A stretch of DNA of 36,514 nt from an uncultured Prevotellaceae bacterium (GCA_900318205.1 ONJS01000036.1:1-36514), one strand, 5' to 3'; positions 18,429 to 26,777 are shown, numbered from the stretch's first letter. The notes: generated from the letters alone by a model not told the origin. Program-made: numbers and translations.

Positions 18429-19562
18429 TCACTTCACATAGAAGTCACTGGAGACACCCACGCCGCCGGCTTTCAGCTTGCCGTACTTGCCGTCGCCCTG
18501 ATACTTCTGAGTCCACATGCGGTCCTTGCAGATTTTGCCATTCTTGTCTTGGGTGATGTAGTAGCCATAGATGTTGCGTTTTTCGGGCACTAAGCCGTTC
18601 ATCTTCACATCCCAGTCGTTGCTGGTGATAATGATATCGATGACTCCAGGCTCTTCGGCCTTGGCGATAGCTAGTGCCTCGGCTTTGAACTTGGCGTGCA
18701 TTGCACCAGCCTTGGGCATGGCCTTGTACTCGATGTTCTCGGGCTTGTTGCCTTCCAGCGCCTCCTCGAGGGCCTTGGCAAGCATGCCCGCATAATTGTA
18801 CATGTAGCGGTCATCATAGTCATATTTCTCGCCGGCTTCGTCCAGCATCTTGTGGATGGCGAGGGTTAGAATCTGGAACTTGCGGCTGCGCTTAGCGGCA
18901 TCGGTGGCAGCTGCCACCTCCTTTTCGTCGAGGAAGATGGCTTGGTGGCCCAGGCTGCAGAACTTGAATTTACCGTCGTGTCTCTCAATCCTGACGCCGC
19001 GGGGGCCGCTACCACGGCCGTTGAGGAAGTAACTTTGATTCTCGGTGTGGAGGGTGCCGTCCGGATCGGAATAGACGCCGTCCAGTGCAGTTCTGGTGAT
19101 TAGTGCCAATGTGCCATAGAATTTCCACCAGTTCTCATTCTCTTTCGTAATATTCTCCATGAGTTTTACGTCATAGTCTGGCCCGGAATTGATTTTGTTG
19201 AGTTGGCAGTTGTGCTTGAATCGGGCATCCAACTGTTCGCGCAGGGCCTTGACCTCCTCATCGGGCACGTCGGCGATACTTTTCAGGTACTCTTCAACGC
19301 TTTTGCCGTTGTACTGGGGATTCTCGCTCATAGGCCAGGGCAGGGGAGGACGCTGGGTCTCAAGGGCCTTCATCTTGGCATCATCCTTGGCCTTTTTGGC
19401 TTCCTTCTTCACGTCCTCTTTCTTCTTGTCTACGACTTGCTCGGCTTTCTTCTTGGCCTTGTTCACAAGTCCGCCCAGCTGGGCATTAGCCGTTCCGGGC
19501 ATGCTCATTGCTGCCATGGTGATGGCGGCAACCAATAATGTTTTAAGAGTCTTAGTTTTCAT
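18429..19562 (-). CDS. Secreted coiled-coil protein of unknown function
   Basis: I do not recognise the family. It has 377 residues. A signal peptide (TLLVAAITMAAMSMPGTANA) is followed by a highly charged Lys/Glu/Ala helix, about residues 30-66 (KAKKKAEQVVDKKKEDVKKE), likely coiled coil. The rest is a mixed globular region with WWKFYG and a C-terminal beta-rich part (GYYITQDKNGK, WTQKYQGDGKYG). There is no lipobox. It has its own promoter at 19628-19659 and is convergent with the YkvA gene. Confidence 0.82.
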   Translation of the reverse strand: MKTKTLKTLLVAAITMAAMSMPGTANAQLGGLVNKAKKKAEQVVDKKKEDVKKEAKKAKDDAKMKALETQRPPLPWPMSENPQYNGKSVEEYLKSIADVPDEEVKALREQLDARFKHNCQLNKINSGPDYDVKLMENITKENENWWKFYGTLALITRTALDGVYSDPDGTLHTENQSYFLNGRGSGPRGVRIERHDGKFKFCSLGHQAIFLDEKEVAAATDAAKRSRKFQILTLAIHKMLDEAGEKYDYDDRYMYNYAGMLAKALEEALEGNKPENIEYKAMPKAGAMHAKFKAEALAIAKAEEPGVIDIIITSNDWDVKMNGLVPEKRNIYGYYITQDKNGKICKDRMWTQKYQGDGKYGKLKAGGVGVSSDFYVK

Positions 19563-19627
19563 TGTGTAAATGATTAAGAGATTATTATAATGCGGGTAAA
19601 TGCAATACTATTCCAAATAGTTGTTGG

Positions 19628-19659
19628 CAAAGATAGGAAATCTTGGATAAATTACCAAA
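19628..19659 (-). promoter_or_regulatory. Promoter for the secreted coiled-coil gene
   Basis: Read on the minus strand, TTTG (19656-19659), 20 bp, then TATCTTTG (19628-19635) match the Bacteroidetes consensus exactly. The start codon is about 65 bp downstream. Confidence 0.82.
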
Positions 19660-19707
19660 AAAAGAACTAAAAAAATAAGGGTGGGCAACCTTATCGGTGC
19701 TCACCCT
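19660..19707 (-). terminator. Rho-independent terminator of rplU-rpmA
   Basis: On the minus strand AGGGTGAGCA and TGCCCACCCT form a 10-bp stem (one G-U), followed by TTATTTTTTT. It begins 31 bp after the rpmA stop. Confidence 0.88.
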
Positions 19708-19737
19708 CATTCCCTTAGGGTTGGGATTAATTCCTTT

Positions 19738-20007
19738 TTAGTTCTGTTCCTCCTTGGGAGCTTCGATCACGTTGATGTAGGTGTGACCAGCGCGGTGCTG
19801 GAACTCTACAGTACCGTCAACCAGAGCATACAGAGTGTGGTCCTTGCCCATGCCAACGTTTACGCCGGGACGATGCTGGGTACCGCGCTGACGGCGGATG
19901 ATGTTACCGGCTTTGGCAAACTGACCACCAAAAATCTTCACGCCGAGGCGTTTGCTTTCGCTCTCGCGGCCGTTCTTTGAACTGCCGACACCTTTTTTAT
20001 GTGCCAT
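19738..20007 (-). CDS. rpmA: 50S ribosomal protein bL27
   Basis: Ribosomal protein of the large subunit whose N-terminal tail reaches towards the peptidyl-transferase centre. The 89 residues open with [20 protein letters not shown] and include [20 protein letters not shown], all typical. The ATG at 20007 is fixed by that conserved start. It normally follows rplU after a short gap. Here the rplU frame does not stop and overlaps rpmA by 70 bp in another frame, with the usual upstream ribosome-binding region apparently missing. Confidence 0.96.
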   Translation of the reverse strand: MAHKKGVGSSKNGRESESKRLGVKIFGGQFAKAGNIIRRQRGTQHRPGVNVGMGKDHTLYALVDGTVEFQHRAGHTYINVIEAPKEEQN

Positions 20008-20303
20008 AATCGAGTGAACTGCTGGCGATGACCGTTCAGACGGCGATAGCCTTTGCGACGTTTCTTCTTGAAAACGATGATGTGTTCACCTTTCACGAGG
20101 GGAGCCTTTACCTCGCAAACAACCTTTGCACCTTCGACGGTAGGTGCGCCAACCTTAACGGCACCGTCGGCATCTACGAGCAGGACGCGGTCGAACTCTA
20201 CTGAGTCACCTTCCTTGCGCTCGTCACCGAGATAGTGGACATACAACTTCTTGCCGGTCTCGACACGGAACTGTTGTCCCTGAATTTCTACAATTGCGTA
20301 CAT
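19938..20303 (-). CDS. rplU: 50S ribosomal protein bL21, 3' end disrupted
   Basis: Large-subunit ribosomal protein. Residues 1-98 are normal bL21 ([38 protein letters not shown]). The family normally continues for about eight to ten residues (in Bacteroides-type proteins a short acidic and hydrophobic tail) and stops before rpmA. Here FT is followed by RLWHIKK, and the frame runs on through the start of rpmA to a stop at 19938, giving a 121-residue product with a foreign tail of about 23 residues. A deletion of roughly 30-50 bp covering the rplU stop and the intergenic region would explain it. A genuine deletion, an assembly error, or tolerated overlap are all possible. Gene identity is certain; the end coordinate reflects the sequence as given. 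Confidence 0.92.
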   Translation of the reverse strand: MYAIVEIQGQQFRVETGKKLYVHYLGDERKEGDSVEFDRVLLVDADGAVKVGAPTVEGAKVVCEVKAPLVKGEHIIVFKKKRRKGYRRLNGHRQQFTRLWHIKKVSAVQRTAARAKANASA

Positions 20304-20332
20304 TTGTTTAATCTTGTAGTTTAAATAACTGT

Positions 20333-20382
20333 CCCACAGGCGGCTGGCATCAATTATCCAACGCTTTCTTAGGCCTGCTGGG
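20333..20382 (-). promoter_or_regulatory. Possible structured leader of rplU-rpmA
   Basis: The leader of about 87 nt upstream of rplU contains CCCAGCAGGC and, 31 nt later, GCCTGTGGG. These can pair as CCCA/TGGG and AGGC/GCCT with small bulges. Ribosomal protein operons often have leaders that bind their product, so this is a candidate control site. No known motif is recognised. Confidence 0.35.
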
Positions 20383-20396
20383 CACTAATGCGGGTG

Positions 20397-20427
20397 CAAA
20401 GGTAATACATTTTCCTGAACTGACAAG
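20397..20427 (-). promoter_or_regulatory. Promoter for rplU-rpmA
   Basis: On the minus strand CTTG (20424-20427), 19 bp, then TACCTTTG (20397-20404): a full -7 match and three of four at -33. It implies a leader of about 85-90 nt before rplU. Confidence 0.75.
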
Positions 20428-20497
20428 CCCCTCCATAAGATTTTTTTAAATTGATTTTGCAAATGAACCAAATCAAAGAATTACAGAAGCACCAAAA

Positions 20498-21667
20498 TTA
20501 AGTCTCGCAAAGTAATTCATTCAGGTGCAAATAGTTGATGAGCTGTATCTCACCGAGCTTGTTTTCCATTTGTCCAGCATAGACGACAGCCCGTTTTTGG
20601 ATATTACCTATGACATATTTCGACATGTTGCGTAGGGTCTGCTCAAAGTCCCTGTGGTAAGTCATAGAGGACTTAATTTCAATTCCTGTCATGCCTTCTC
20701 CATTCTTTAGCAGTACGTCAATCTCATTTTGATTGGAGTCGCGATAAAAGTAGGCATTGGGCGATTTGCCTTGGTTTGTGCGGTTTTTAATGGCCTCCAT
20801 AACGATGAGATTCTCAAATAGAGGCCCGCGCATTTTGTCTCTTGCCAGTTGCTGTGGTGACTCAATGTCAAGCAAGTAGCACGCTATCCCGGTATCATTG
20901 AAATATAATTTCGGGGTTTTTATCAATCGCTTTGATAGATTCTCATAATAGGGTGGAAGCAATGTGATAACATAAGATGACTGCAATACACTCAACCATG
21001 ATTTGATAGTGTTGACCGAAACGCCAACTTCATTGGCTAATTGGCTGGCAACAAAAAGCGAGCCAATGCGGCCGGCACACAGCTTTAGGAACTTTTCATA
21101 AGCCGACAAATTGGAAATGCGCAATATATCGCGTACGTCACGTTCCAGATATGTCTTCACATAGGAAGGATAAGCCAACTCGGGTGGGATTTTTTGTGCG
21201 CACACTGCTGGGTACATACCTCCAAAAATCAGTTCGTCAAGAGTGTGGCTTGAAGCCCAGTCACCAATCTCGGGAATGGACATGGGCAGCAACTCCAAGA
21301 TAGCTGCGCGGCCTGCTAAAGACTGTGTGACAGATTGAAGCATCGTAAAATTTGAACTTCCTGATAAGATGAACTTCCTTGAGGGATCCTTGTCAACGAT
21401 TCCTTGTATATAGGACATCAATGATGGCACCCGTTGCACTTCATCGATAATCATGCCCAGTTTGTTCTGCTCCAAAAATGCTACTGGATCTTGCTCAGCA
21501 AATTCCCTGACATGTAAATCTTCCATAGAGAATTGCAGGTATTCATTGAACAAATGCTTGATTAGTGTTGTCTTTCCGGATTGGCGGGGACCGGTAATGA
21601 CAATCACTGAAAAATATTTGGCCATTTCTAGAACTGTTGGCTCAATGTTACGACTGATGTACTCCAT
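20498..21667 (-). CDS. AAA_14/DUF4143 ATP-binding protein
   Basis: A 389-residue ATPase of the AAA_14 plus DUF4143 type, common in bacteria and archaea but without a defined function. The Walker A loop is GPRQSGKT (residues 26-33) and Walker B is MIIDEVQ (Asp75, Glu76), followed by the sensor-like ILSGSSNF. A winged-helix segment (VASQLANEVGVSVNTIKSWL) lies in the middle. The C-terminal DUF4143 part has NEIDVL then GIEIKSS, an arrangement like the PD-(D/E)XK nuclease fold. These genes are often spread by transfer. This one is richer in A+T than its ribosomal and truA neighbours, and an inverted repeat lies upstream. The product is probably soluble. Confidence 0.92.
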   Translation of the reverse strand: MEYISRNIEPTVLEMAKYFSVIVITGPRQSGKTTLIKHLFNEYLQFSMEDLHVREFAEQDPVAFLEQNKLGMIIDEVQRVPSLMSYIQGIVDKDPSRKFILSGSSNFTMLQSVTQSLAGRAAILELLPMSIPEIGDWASSHTLDELIFGGMYPAVCAQKIPPELAYPSYVKTYLERDVRDILRISNLSAYEKFLKLCAGRIGSLFVASQLANEVGVSVNTIKSWLSVLQSSYVITLLPPYYENLSKRLIKTPKLYFNDTGIACYLLDIESPQQLARDKMRGPLFENLIVMEAIKNRTNQGKSPNAYFYRDSNQNEIDVLLKNGEGMTGIEIKSSMTYHRDFEQTLRNMSKYVIGNIQKRAVVYAGQMENKLGEIQLINYLHLNELLCET

Positions 21668-21695
21668 ATAATTATGTTTTATTGTTTCATCGCTG

Positions 21696-21703
21696 CAAAG
21701 ATA
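21696..21703 (-). promoter_or_regulatory. Possible -7 element for the AAA_14/DUF4143 gene
   Basis: TATCTTTG on the minus strand, 28 bp before the start codon, matches the -7 consensus. No TTTG is found at the right distance, so this is half a promoter. Confidence 0.45.
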
Positions 21704-21740
21704 ATATCAATCATGGAAATATCGTTAAATATTGTAAATA

Positions 21741-21783
21741 ATTTTATGTAAATCTGCAGTGCGATTGCAAATTTACATAAAAT
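21741..21783. repeat. 13-bp inverted repeat between truA and the ATPase gene
   Basis: ATTTTATGTAAAT at 21741-21753 and ATTTACATAAAAT at 21771-21783 are perfect reverse complements with a 17-bp spacer. It lies 64 bp after the truA stop and 74 bp before the ATPase start. It may be a truA terminator, an operator, or one edge of an inserted segment. Confidence 0.7.
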
Positions 21784-21847
21784 CAGTGTGCGCTGTTAGT
21801 CTTAATCCTATAAAGGCGAGTGCAAATTATTTAATCTGCTTAATATT

Positions 21848-22594
21848 TTAAAGAATGGGGTAGGGGTAGGTGATGTCCCAGAGGAAGAGGGCGTGGCCGG
21901 GCATGGAGGTGCCGGCGGCGCAGCGGTCCTTGCGTTCAATGACGTTGCAGAATTCTTCAACCGTCATCTTGTGGCGGCCGACTTCGACGAGGGTGCCGAC
22001 GATGGCGCGCACCATATTGCGCAGGAAACGGTCGGCAGTGATGGTGAAGACCCATTGGCCGTCATCCTCGCGTTCCCACTGGGCGTGGGTGACGCGGCAG
22101 TTGTTGGTCTTGACGTCGGTGTGGAGCTTGGAGAATGAGGTGAAGTCGATATAGTCCAACAATCGGGCTGCGGCCTGATTCATCAAGTCAAAATCCAGGT
22201 CGGGTGGGCACTTCCAGCTCAAGGGGTAGCGGAAAGGATCCTTGCGGGTGACGGCGAAGTACTTGTAGGTGCGGCTAGTGGCGTCAAAGCGGGCATGGGC
22301 ATCGTCATGGACGGGCGAGATGCCGTAGATGGCGATGTCGGGCGGCAACAGGGCATTGAGACTGTGAACCAGGCGGTCAACGTCCTGGATGGGTTGCTCG
22401 GTGTCAAAGTGCGCCACCATCAGGCGGGCATTGACACCGGCATCGGTACGGCCTGCTCCTGTTACGGGCGTGGGCACCCTCAGCAACGTGGCCATCGCCT
22501 CCTCGATGACCTGTTGCACCGAAGTGTCGTGGGGCTGCACCTGCCATCCGTGAAAGGCGGCGCCCCGGTAACCAAGCCTGATAAAGTATCGCAT
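21848..22594 (-). CDS. truA: tRNA pseudouridine(38-40) synthase TruA
   Basis: Cytosolic enzyme that isomerises uridine to pseudouridine at positions 38-40 in the tRNA anticodon stem-loop. The 248 residues match the family. The catalytic Asp51 lies in GAGRTDAGVNAR. Also typical are YRGAAFHGWQ near the N-terminus, RTYKYF, and FLRNMVRAIVGTL in the C-terminal half. It follows speA on the same strand, separated only by a four-copy CTAGA array, so there is little room for its own promoter. Confidence 0.96.
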   Translation of the reverse strand: MRYFIRLGYRGAAFHGWQVQPHDTSVQQVIEEAMATLLRVPTPVTGAGRTDAGVNARLMVAHFDTEQPIQDVDRLVHSLNALLPPDIAIYGISPVHDDAHARFDATSRTYKYFAVTRKDPFRYPLSWKCPPDLDFDLMNQAAARLLDYIDFTSFSKLHTDVKTNNCRVTHAQWEREDDGQWVFTITADRFLRNMVRAIVGTLVEVGRHKMTVEEFCNVIERKDRCAAGTSMPGHALFLWDITYPYPIL

Positions 22595-22601
22595 CGCGAT
22601 T

Positions 22602-22637
22602 CTAGATGACCTAGATAATCTAGATTTTCTAGAGATT
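22602..22637. repeat. 9-bp array CTAGANNNN, four copies
   Basis: CTAGA occurs at 22602, 22611, 22620 and 22629, an exact 9-bp period (CTAGATGAC, CTAGATAAT, CTAGATTTT, CTAGAGATT). It fills the gap between speA and truA and touches the speA stop codon at 22636-22638. Confidence 0.88.
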
Positions 22638-24552
22638 ATTTCTCCAGATAGGTATAGCCGTAGAGGCCGCTGCGGAAGTTGCGAACGAATTCGTTGCCCT
22701 CCTCACTGGTGATTTTGCCTGAGCGGATAGACTCGCTCACCCAGGTCTCGACGTTGCGGACGAGTTGCTTGGGGTTGAACTCAACATAGTCGAGCACCTC
22801 GGCAACGGTTTCACCGTCAATCACTTGGTCAATCTCGTAGTGGTCCTTGAAGACGTTGATGTGCACCGCATTGGTGTCGCCGAACAGGTTGTGCATATCG
22901 CCCAGGATTTCCTGGTAAGCACCCACGAGGAAGATACCCAAGTAATAATGCTGGCCGGGTTTGAGCTTATGGACAGGCAGGGAGTGGGCAACGCCCTGGG
23001 CCGAGATGAAGTTGGTCAACTTGCCGTCACTGTCACAAGTCATGTCCTGAAGAGTGGCGAAGCGTGTGGGACGCTCTGAGAGTCGATCGATGGGAATCAC
23101 GGGGAAGACCTGATCGATGGCCCATGCATCGGGTAGGGACTGGAACAGGGAGAAGTTGCAGAAGTATTTGTCGGGCAGCATGCGGCTCACGGAGCGTAAC
23201 TCGTCGGGAGCATGCTTCATGTTGCGGACGATGTCGTCAACGTCGCGTGCGATAGACCAGAAGAGTTTCTCGACCATGGCGCGGGTGCGCAGGTCGATCA
23301 GGCCAAGCGAGAAGCGGTCCAGCGCCTCGTCACGGATTTGCAAGGCATCGTGCCAGTCCTCAAGCAGACGAGCCTGGTTGATCTTATCCCAGATTTCGTA
23401 GATGTCACGCACCAGTTCATCATCGTTCTCGCTGACGGTATCCACCTTGTCGTCCCACTCGGGTAGGGTAGTGGTCTCGAGCACGTCCACGACGAGCACC
23501 GAGTGATGGGCCGTGAGAGAGCGTCCGCTCTCGTTGATGATATTAGGATGCTTAAGCCCGTTCTTGTTGCTGGCATCGACGAGTGTATAGACTGCGTCAT
23601 TGACATACTCCTGGATGCTGTAGTTCATCGAGTGGCCGCTGCCGCTGGAGCGCGTGCCGTCGTAGTCTACGCCTAGGCCGCCGCCGATATCAACATATTC
23701 CACCTCAAAGCCCAGCTTGGCCAGTTGTACGTAGAACTGTGCCGCCTCGCGCAGGGCGTTCTTGATGCGACGTATCTTGGTGACCTGGCTGCCAATGTGG
23801 AAGTGGATGAGCTTGAGGCAGTCCTCGAGCTTGTGCTCGTGCATATAGTCGATGGCGCTGAACAGTTCGCTGGTATTCAGACCGAACTTGCTGCTGTCGC
23901 CGCCACTTTCTTCCCACTTACCGCTACCGCTGCTCGATAGTTTGATGCGGAAGCCGATGTTGGGCCTGATGTGCAGTCGCTGTGCCACCTGGTCGATGAG
24001 TTCCAGCTCGCTGAGCTTCTCAACGACGACAAAGATGCGACGTCCCATCTTCTGTGCCAGCAGGGCCAGTTCGATGTAGCCCTCGTCCTTGTAGCCGTTG
24101 CAGATGATGACCGGGTTGGCATTCAGGTCGGTCATGTTGCTCGCGAGCACGGCATGCAGCTCGGGTTTGCTGCCTGCTTCCAGACCGATGTTGAATTTCT
24201 TGCCGTGTCCGATGATTTCCTCCACCACCTGACGCATCTGGTTGACCTTGATGGGATAGACGATGAAGTTGGCACCCTGGTACTCATATTCCTTGGCGGC
24301 TTTCTTGAAGCAGCTGGAAATCTTGTCGATACGGTTGTCAAGGATGTCGGGGAAACGCAACAGCACGGGAGCTGTCACCTTGCGTGAGTGGAGCTCATCC
24401 ATCACATCTGCCAGATCCACAGGCACGCAGCTGTGCTTGGGCGTGACAGTGACATGGCCATTCTCGTTGATGGAAAAGTACTTGAGGCCCCAACCTCCGA
24501 TGTTGTAGAGTTCGGCGCTATCCTCGATGCGCCACTTGTTGATTGCTGACAC
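22636..24552 (-). CDS. speA: Biosynthetic arginine decarboxylase
   Basis: PLP enzyme converting arginine to agmatine, the first step of one route to putrescine and spermidine. The 638 residues match SpeA length. The N-terminal WRIEDSAELYNIGGWG is typical. The PLP lysine is Lys102 in VYPIKVNQ, and the phosphate-binding glycine run is DIGGGLGVDYDGT. The inserted helical region in the C-terminal half is also present. It has a strong promoter at 24602-24633 and its stop codon touches a CTAGA array. No agmatine-processing gene is in the window. Confidence 0.96.
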   Translation of the reverse strand: MSAINKWRIEDSAELYNIGGWGLKYFSINENGHVTVTPKHSCVPVDLADVMDELHSRKVTAPVLLRFPDILDNRIDKISSCFKKAAKEYEYQGANFIVYPIKVNQMRQVVEEIIGHGKKFNIGLEAGSKPELHAVLASNMTDLNANPVIICNGYKDEGYIELALLAQKMGRRIFVVVEKLSELELIDQVAQRLHIRPNIGFRIKLSSSGSGKWEESGGDSSKFGLNTSELFSAIDYMHEHKLEDCLKLIHFHIGSQVTKIRRIKNALREAAQFYVQLAKLGFEVEYVDIGGGLGVDYDGTRSSGSGHSMNYSIQEYVNDAVYTLVDASNKNGLKHPNIINESGRSLTAHHSVLVVDVLETTTLPEWDDKVDTVSENDDELVRDIYEIWDKINQARLLEDWHDALQIRDEALDRFSLGLIDLRTRAMVEKLFWSIARDVDDIVRNMKHAPDELRSVSRMLPDKYFCNFSLFQSLPDAWAIDQVFPVIPIDRLSERPTRFATLQDMTCDSDGKLTNFISAQGVAHSLPVHKLKPGQHYYLGIFLVGAYQEILGDMHNLFGDTNAVHINVFKDHYEIDQVIDGETVAEVLDYVEFNPKQLVRNVETWVSESIRSGKITSEEGNEFVRNFRSGLYGYTYLEK

Positions 24553-24601
24553 GGCTCAGTTTATTATTTAGTTTGTTATACAATGCGGTTAAAAGTGAGG
24601 G

Positions 24602-24633
24602 CAAAGGTAACGATATTTATCGATAACGGCAAT
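24602..24633 (-). promoter_or_regulatory. Promoter for speA
   Basis: On the minus strand ATTG (24630-24633), 20 bp, then TACCTTTG (24602-24609): a full -7 match and three of four at -33. The start codon is 49 bp downstream. Confidence 0.75.
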
Positions 24634-24664
24634 AATATGCCCATTGAAATTCCCGCAATAGCGC

Positions 24665-24704
24665 AAAAAACAGACAGGGACCTGTCTAAACAATGGCCCC
24701 TGTC
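24665..24704 (-). terminator. Rho-independent terminator of the dockerin-protein gene
   Basis: On the minus strand GACAGGGGCC and GGTCCCTGTC form a 10-bp stem (one G-U), followed by TGTTTTTT. It starts 29 bp after the stop codon. Confidence 0.9.
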
Positions 24705-24733
24705 CTTATCTTTAGATGAATGGATTGAACGGA

Positions 24734-26512
24734 TTAATCAACCCATACGCCACTGAGCAGGTAGTTGATCAATGCTGTTACGTCAGCAATCTTCACCTCA
24801 CCATTCTGGTCGCAGTCTGATCCCTGGATGTTGATCAGTGAAGCATCACCGCCGAGCAGATAGTTGATCAGGGCGGTGACATCAGCAATCTTCACGTCGC
24901 CGCTGTTGTCAACGTCGCCGCGCAGGAAGGTCTGCTTGGTGAGTGTGCAGGTGATCTTCTCATCGGGCTGTGCGGGATCGAAGGTGATAACGATGTCGTA
25001 AACGCCTGCACCGTCGGGCAGATAAGCATTCCAGTTGTTCTCATAGCCGATGGGCCACTCATAATCCCAGCTGTGGTTGCCCACTACCTTGAAGCCGAAG
25101 AAGTCATCGAGTTGGACACCATTCTTGGCCCAGGTGTAGATGCCGTCTTCGCCCTTTGCCATGTCGTTGTTCACGTCGGTGGGATCCCATTCGGTTCCGA
25201 AGACATGAGCAGGACCAACAACGGTGTAAATCATCTCGGGCTGCGGTTCCTCAAGCTTGGTTACCTGGATGCCAACGATGTCGGCTCCGGGGTCGAAGGT
25301 AAATACCAGGTTGTAAAGACCTTCCTCGCCAATGTAGTACTCTGCATTGTAATCGTTGGGCCACCAGGTGCCGTTAGAGGTGACTTTGTACTCAATTATC
25401 GTGCCGCCAGCGAGTTCAACGCTGTCCTTGGTCAGGTAATAGATGCCATCCTCACCAAGCTCCATGTTGTTCTCCTCGCTGATTGTCCAGTTATTCAAAA
25501 TATTGGAAGCTACGGTATAAACCTTGGTCATGCGGTAAACCTCGAGATAACCACCAGGATAGTAATGGTAGATGGTCACGCCGAAATTGTCAACCTCGGC
25601 ATTCACCCAGTTGCTCTGGTAACCGTTGGCGGGAGCTGCAAAGGTTGAGGGAACCATGAAGATGGGCTCAGCAGCGCCGGCCTCAGCGATAGCGATACCA
25701 TCCAGATAGTTGGCATCTGCTGCCGTCTTGTGAGGATAGACAAAGAACTCCTTGCCGTCCCAGATGAAGGGGAATGCACCGTTGCTCGGAGCCCTACCCG
25801 GCAACTGGATAATGGTGCCGGCGGTCATGTCATCATAAGGAATCTTGACGATTTGAGCGTTGCGGGTAACATACAGGAGCGCTTCGTCGCCGTTAACGTC
25901 GGTGTAGTAGTTGATGACGGTGCTCGTTGTTGCATTCACCATATCATTATTGACCTTGTAGCATTCGTCCTTGTCCAACTCACCGCCAGTAATGGTCATC
26001 ACACAGAACATCGTTGTGTTCTTGCCGCCGACAAAGAAGATTTGGCCATCCTCCATCAGGTCACCCTTGGCGAAACCCAGGCAGTCCATGCGTCCTGAGG
26101 GGAGAGCGTCCTCGGGAATCTCAAATTCTTTGCTCTCGTTGGTGGCTGGATTGACTACCACAATGGATGCGCCTAACGGCCAGGGCTCATCGTTGGTGTG
26201 GGCGGCAAAGGCAACGTTGTTCATGTAAATCAAGTTGCCGGCCTCATCGCGGGTAAATGCTTCGTTGGCGGAGCCTGGCATCGTGCCTTCCAAACCGTTC
26301 TCACCATAGATGTAGATGGTGGGTGCTCCCTCTCCGTTAAACTGCGTGTCGTTGATGTAGTACTTGCCGCCCAAGCCGATGCCTTGACGTACACCAGTGA
26401 GCCAGAGGGAAGCCACGTCGGTGTTGCTCCACACCTTCTCAATTTTGTAGCCGTCGGCGCTTGCACCGAGGGCCAATGCTGCCATAGCAGCAATCAGTAA
26501 TAATTTCTTCAT
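24734..26512 (-). CDS. Secreted protein with two SusE/F-like modules and a C-terminal dockerin
   Basis: A 592-residue secreted protein. A signal peptide (LLLIAAMAALALGASA) leads into a long beta-rich region to about residue 340, possibly a propeller. Two related modules follow, each with a GEDGIYxxxK segment, Trp-rich GTWWPNDY or HSWDYEWP, and FTFDPG or ITFDPA; they resemble carbohydrate-binding SusE/SusF-type domains. The C-terminus is a type I dockerin-like pair: DVDNSGDVKIADVTALINYL and DCDQNGEVKIADVTALINYL, each a calcium loop plus helix. Dockerins normally bind cohesins, and no cohesin is in this window. The substrate is unknown. It has its own promoter and terminator, so it is monocistronic. 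Confidence 0.88.
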   Translation of the reverse strand: MKKLLLIAAMAALALGASADGYKIEKVWSNTDVASLWLTGVRQGIGLGGKYYINDTQFNGEGAPTIYIYGENGLEGTMPGSANEAFTRDEAGNLIYMNNVAFAAHTNDEPWPLGASIVVVNPATNESKEFEIPEDALPSGRMDCLGFAKGDLMEDGQIFFVGGKNTTMFCVMTITGGELDKDECYKVNNDMVNATTSTVINYYTDVNGDEALLYVTRNAQIVKIPYDDMTAGTIIQLPGRAPSNGAFPFIWDGKEFFVYPHKTAADANYLDGIAIAEAGAAEPIFMVPSTFAAPANGYQSNWVNAEVDNFGVTIYHYYPGGYLEVYRMTKVYTVASNILNNWTISEENNMELGEDGIYYLTKDSVELAGGTIIEYKVTSNGTWWPNDYNAEYYIGEEGLYNLVFTFDPGADIVGIQVTKLEEPQPEMIYTVVGPAHVFGTEWDPTDVNNDMAKGEDGIYTWAKNGVQLDDFFGFKVVGNHSWDYEWPIGYENNWNAYLPDGAGVYDIVITFDPAQPDEKITCTLTKQTFLRGDVDNSGDVKIADVTALINYLLGGDASLINIQGSDCDQNGEVKIADVTALINYLLSGVWVD

Positions 26513-26591
26513 AAAGTTTTAAGAATTAAAATGTTAATAGCTGTGGATAAATGAATGGATTATTATCTCTGAAACAAATTCTTTTCTGTCG

Positions 26592-26622
26592 CAAAAATAA
26601 CAAAAAAACAAAAACTGTCAAA
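26592..26622 (-). promoter_or_regulatory. Promoter for the dockerin-protein gene
   Basis: On the minus strand TTTG (26619-26622), 19 bp, then TATTTTTG (26592-26599) match the consensus. It implies a leader of about 70 nt. Confidence 0.75.
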
Positions 26623-26746
26623 GAAAAACGGTTTTTTGTCTAGGCGTGATAGAAAAAATTATCACTTTTAGCGGTGGTTGTTGCTGTTGACTTTCATCTC
26701 GTCCTACCCGATGATGGGAGGTGTAGAAAAATAATCTGTTTTGTTT

Positions 26747-26777
26747 TTTGCGAGACCACAAAATTCACTTATCTTTG
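26747..26777 (+). promoter_or_regulatory. Promoter for the class II aldolase gene
   Basis: TTTG (26747-26750), 19 bp, then TATCTTTG (26770-26777) is an exact consensus match, 48 bp before the ATG. Confidence 0.85.
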
